Source of the DNA: Chromobacteriaceae bacterium
GTDB taxonomy: Bacteria > Pseudomonadota > Gammaproteobacteria > Burkholderiales > Aquaspirillaceae
Direction of reading: 5' to 3'
Assembly (NCBI GenBank): GCA_030151505.1
Contig: JASLDQ010000063.1
Coordinates: 1 to 7,415 of the forward strand
Length of the DNA stretch: 7,415 bases
In this document: positions 6,154 through 7,415 of the stretch, one piece after another
How positions within the stretch are numbered: the stretch's first letter is position 1
Layout of the letters: every line of letters starts with the position of its first letter
The notes under the pieces: model-generated
Databases searched by the model: none
Told to the model about the DNA's origin: nothing
What the model saw: only the letters and a program-made list of their open reading frames with translations
Program-made: the position numbers and the translations under genes

Positions 6154-6333
6154 AGTCCCCTGCGGTGTTCGGGAAGGTCTGATTTCCTTGAACCAATAGT
6201 AGTACTCTGGTTGCCAGCTTTGTGTGCACAGGTGTGTCGCGCCGCTCGTCGGTGCGCCCGGCGTGCCCTGCCGGTGACCCCCTGAACCTCTAGGTTCGGG
6301 ATAAGGGCCGTATCGGCACTCGCGGGGGCTTCC
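6154..6333 (+). ncRNA. ssrS: 6S RNA
   Basis: This stretch folds into the rod with central bubble typical of 6S RNA. The terminal stem is CCCCTGCGGTG (6157-6167) with CACTCGCGGGGG (6317-6328), one base bulged. The far side of the bubble closes with GGTTGCC (6209-6215) on GGTGACC (6273-6279). The bubble's 3' side carries the small hairpin CCTGAACC-TCTA-GGTTCGGG (6281-6300), like the one in E. coli 6S. The GTGTTCG of the 5' arm aligns with the ATGTTCG of the E. coli RNA. 6S RNA mimics an open promoter and binds sigma70 RNA polymerase. Location between zapA and the cyclo-ligase gene is the classical one. Ends are estimated by eye alignment (about 180 nt) and may be off by several bases. No clear promoter was identified. 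Confidence 0.88.
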
Positions 6334-6368
6334 TCTCTCGGCTTTATCTCTCCTTTGACTTCCTCTCT
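6329..6368 (+). repeat. Ten-base direct repeat in a pyrimidine-rich tract
   Basis: CTTCCTCTCT occurs at 6329-6338 and again, perfectly, at 6359-6368, thirty bases apart. The intervening bases are also mostly C and T. The first copy overlaps the 3' end of the 6S RNA; the second lies in the first codons of the cyclo-ligase gene. A function is unknown. It could be a processing site, an S1-binding tract, or chance in a pyrimidine-rich segment. Confidence 0.5.
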
Positions 6369-6975
6369 GCCCGAGCAAAAACGCGCCTTGCGCGCCGAGC
6401 TGCGCCGCCGCCGCTTGGCCTTGTCCGCCACGTTCTGCCAGCGCGTTGCCCGGCGCGTTGCCGTCAGTGCCAGCTGCTGGCTGGCTCCCGGCCGACGGGT
6501 GGCCGTCTATATCGCCGCCGGCAGCGAGCTGAATCTCACGCCGCTGGCCGTCAGGGCACTGGCGCGACGTTGCAAGGTGTTCGTGCCGGTCGTGCCCAAA
6601 CGCGGCCGGCGGATGGGGTTCGTCGAGCTGCGTCCCGGCCAGCGCTGGATTCGCAATCACCACGGCATTGCCGAGCCGTTGGGTCGCCCCGTTGCCGCAT
6701 CGCGGCTGCATCACATCTTCCTGCCGCTCTTGGGATTCGACGCAGATTGCCACCGGCTGGGGCAGGGCGGCGGCTACTACGATGCCACACTGGCGCCGTT
6801 GCTGCGGCCGTCGCGCCGTGCGCGCCCCTGGCTGATCGGCTGCGCCTATGCCTGTCAGGAAATCGACACCGTTCCGCGCGAGCCGTGGGATACCGCGCTC
6901 GACGCGGTAGTTACCGAACGCTGCATTCGCTACCGGATGGTCAGCAACGGCGTCGAGTGTCCGTCCGCGCCGTGA
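6355..6975 (+). CDS. fthC: 5-formyltetrahydrofolate cyclo-ligase (5,10-methenyltetrahydrofolate synthetase)
   Basis: The enzyme uses ATP to convert 5-formyl-THF to 5,10-methenyl-THF in cytoplasmic one-carbon metabolism; the E. coli gene is ygfA. The 206-aa product has the basic N-terminal EQKRALRAELRRRR (7-20), a central VAVYIAAGSELNL (49-61), the ATP/substrate loop LPLLGFDADCHRLGQGGGYYD (123-143), and a C-terminal WDTALDAVVTE (178-188). It lies 22 bases after the 6S RNA, as in many Proteobacteria, where both can be cotranscribed. The start is odd. The best upstream candidate is TTG 6355, with no Shine-Dalgarno sequence and a C/T-rich leader. No ATG or GTG is in frame back into the 6S RNA. 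A TTG at 6388 is a second choice but would remove conserved N-terminal residues. Confidence 0.92.
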   Translation: MTSSLPEQKRALRAELRRRRLALSATFCQRVARRVAVSASCWLAPGRRVAVYIAAGSELNLTPLAVRALARRCKVFVPVVPKRGRRMGFVELRPGQRWIRNHHGIAEPLGRPVAASRLHHIFLPLLGFDADCHRLGQGGGYYDATLAPLLRPSRRARPWLIGCAYACQEIDTVPREPWDTALDAVVTERCIRYRMVSNGVECPSAP

Positions 6976-7011
6976 TCGGCCGAATCGCGCTGCCGTCCGC
7001 TCATTCCAGAC

Positions 7012-7197
7012 TTAGCAATTGCCTTTCTTGGCCTGACCCGGCGGGCAGAACGTGCCCCGTTCCCCGTTGCCAACCTCGACCCCGATCGGGGTGATTTCGA
7101 TCGGCTTGACCGACACTCTGGCCGGGGTCGCGGTACAGGCCGCGGCCAGCGGGGGCAGGACGAGAAGCAGAAGACGCAGATGTTTTCTCCGGCGCAT
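7012..7197 (-). CDS. Small putative lipoprotein with Cys-containing C-terminal tail, function unknown
   Basis: This 61-aa ORF has a strongly basic start (MRRRKH), a hydrophobic stretch LLLLVLPPLAAA and then Cys21, which is a plausible lipoprotein signal with a slightly atypical lipobox (LAAAC, Ala at -3). The mature part of about 40 residues is TATPARVSVKPIEITPIGVEV followed by a tail FCPPGQAKKGNC. Two further Cys (51 and 61) frame the Pro-Gly-Gln-Ala-Lys-Lys-Gly motif and could form a disulfide in the periplasm. I do not recognise a named family, although similar short tails occur in small hypothetical proteins. The ORF is convergent with fthC, 36 bases apart, and the ATG has no clear ribosome binding site. 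The signal-peptide shape and sensible tail make it more likely real than chance. Confidence 0.65.
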   Translation of the reverse strand: MRRRKHLRLLLLVLPPLAAACTATPARVSVKPIEITPIGVEVGNGERGTFCPPGQAKKGNC

Positions 7198-7295
7198 GAG
7201 GATGGCCGGCGGCAGACTGCACGCGGCCCGACCGGCGTGCCAGCCGTCGTGTACAAGCTTTTGTCTCCGCCTCGCGCGTCTTCACAGCAAGGTTT

Positions 7296-7324
7296 TTGAC
7301 ATAAGTGGGCGCGCTTGCCATCCT
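7296..7324 (+). promoter_or_regulatory. Putative promoter of the gene at the right edge
   Basis: A perfect -35 hexamer TTGACA (7296-7301) is followed after 17 bases by CATCCT (7319-7324), a weak -10 keeping the important A and final T. The predicted start near 7331 leaves about 24 nt before the ATG at 7355. The rest of the gap 7198-7354 shows no other feature. Confidence 0.4.
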
Positions 7325-7354
7325 GCCTGTTTTTCCGACATACCGTTGCCCATC

Positions 7355-7415
7355 ATGCCTGATCTTTCCATTCTGGCCGCGCTGGCGGCCATCGGCGTCG
7401 TCGCCGGTTTTCTCG
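7355..7415 (+). CDS. N-terminal fragment of a membrane protein, possibly a TSUP (TauE/SafE-type) transporter
   Basis: Only 20 codons are present. They read MPDLSILAALAAIGVVAGFL, a hydrophobic first transmembrane helix with small residues. The pattern resembles the start of sulfite-exporter TauE/SafE-type proteins, where a similar helix leads into a glycine-rich turn, but that turn lies beyond the window. The family assignment is a guess; the presence of a gene start is more secure. The start is ATG 7355. A TTG at 7346 is also in frame, and neither has a clear Shine-Dalgarno sequence. Confidence 0.45.
   Translation, partial: MPDLSILAALAAIGVVAGFL

Noticed and set aside
6091..6753. Open frames antisense to 6S RNA and the cyclo-ligase
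   Set aside because: They cross a structured RNA and a conserved enzyme and have no protein motif.
6976..7011. Possible bidirectional terminator between fthC and the convergent lipoprotein gene
   Set aside because: Only a short palindrome around CGGCCG is present, with no long stem and no T-run on either strand.
6930..7321. Two longer minus-strand frames overlapping the small lipoprotein (7256-6930 and 7321-7001)
   Set aside because: They lack a signal peptide or motif and are Arg/Pro-rich. The 61-aa frame has a coherent signal sequence and tail, so it is preferred.
1..7415. CRISPR array, insertion sequence, toxin-antitoxin or defence system
   Set aside because: No repeat-spacer pattern, terminal inverted repeats, transposase or typical defence motifs were seen. 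Every sizeable stretch is explained by B12, cell-division, 6S or folate functions.

Overview
The window is GC-rich, densely packed Gram-negative DNA. The ssrS-type 6S RNA next to zapA and a 5-formyltetrahydrofolate cyclo-ligase gene, the TonB-dependent receptor and the general protein character suggest a betaproteobacterium, perhaps of the order Neisseriales. The species cannot be named from sequence reading alone.

The left two thirds (1-5590) form a corrinoid uptake and nucleotide-loop assembly cluster arranged around a divergent control region. Leftward runs cobT, cobC and cobS (cobS is cut by the window edge). These genes make alpha-ribazole phosphate, dephosphorylate it, and join the lower ligand to adenosylcobinamide-GDP. 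Rightward, a cobalamin riboswitch (about 1785-1986) and a hairpin that buries the Shine-Dalgarno sequence precede a BtuB-like outer-membrane receptor gene, which ends in a strong intrinsic terminator. Then come cobU (adenosylcobinamide kinase/guanylyltransferase) and btuF (periplasmic B12-binding protein), whose stop and start overlap in ATGA. Together these give outer-membrane capture, periplasmic binding and assembly of the nucleotide loop. The inner-membrane BtuCD transporter is not in the window.

The right third (5591-7415) is a housekeeping block: a small coiled-coil protein of the type found beside zapA, zapA itself, 6S RNA, and 5-formyltetrahydrofolate cyclo-ligase. After it come a small leftward putative lipoprotein gene with a Cys-rich tail, and the first 20 codons of a rightward gene for a membrane protein.

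No mobile element, CRISPR array, tRNA, rRNA or defence system is visible. I do not see a wholly new system. The points most worth a second look are regulatory: a C7 tract lying in the spacers of two overlapping divergent promoters, a predicted leaderless transcript for the coiled-coil/zapA unit, an SD-less TTG start of the cyclo-ligase inside a pyrimidine tract, and the unassigned small lipoprotein.
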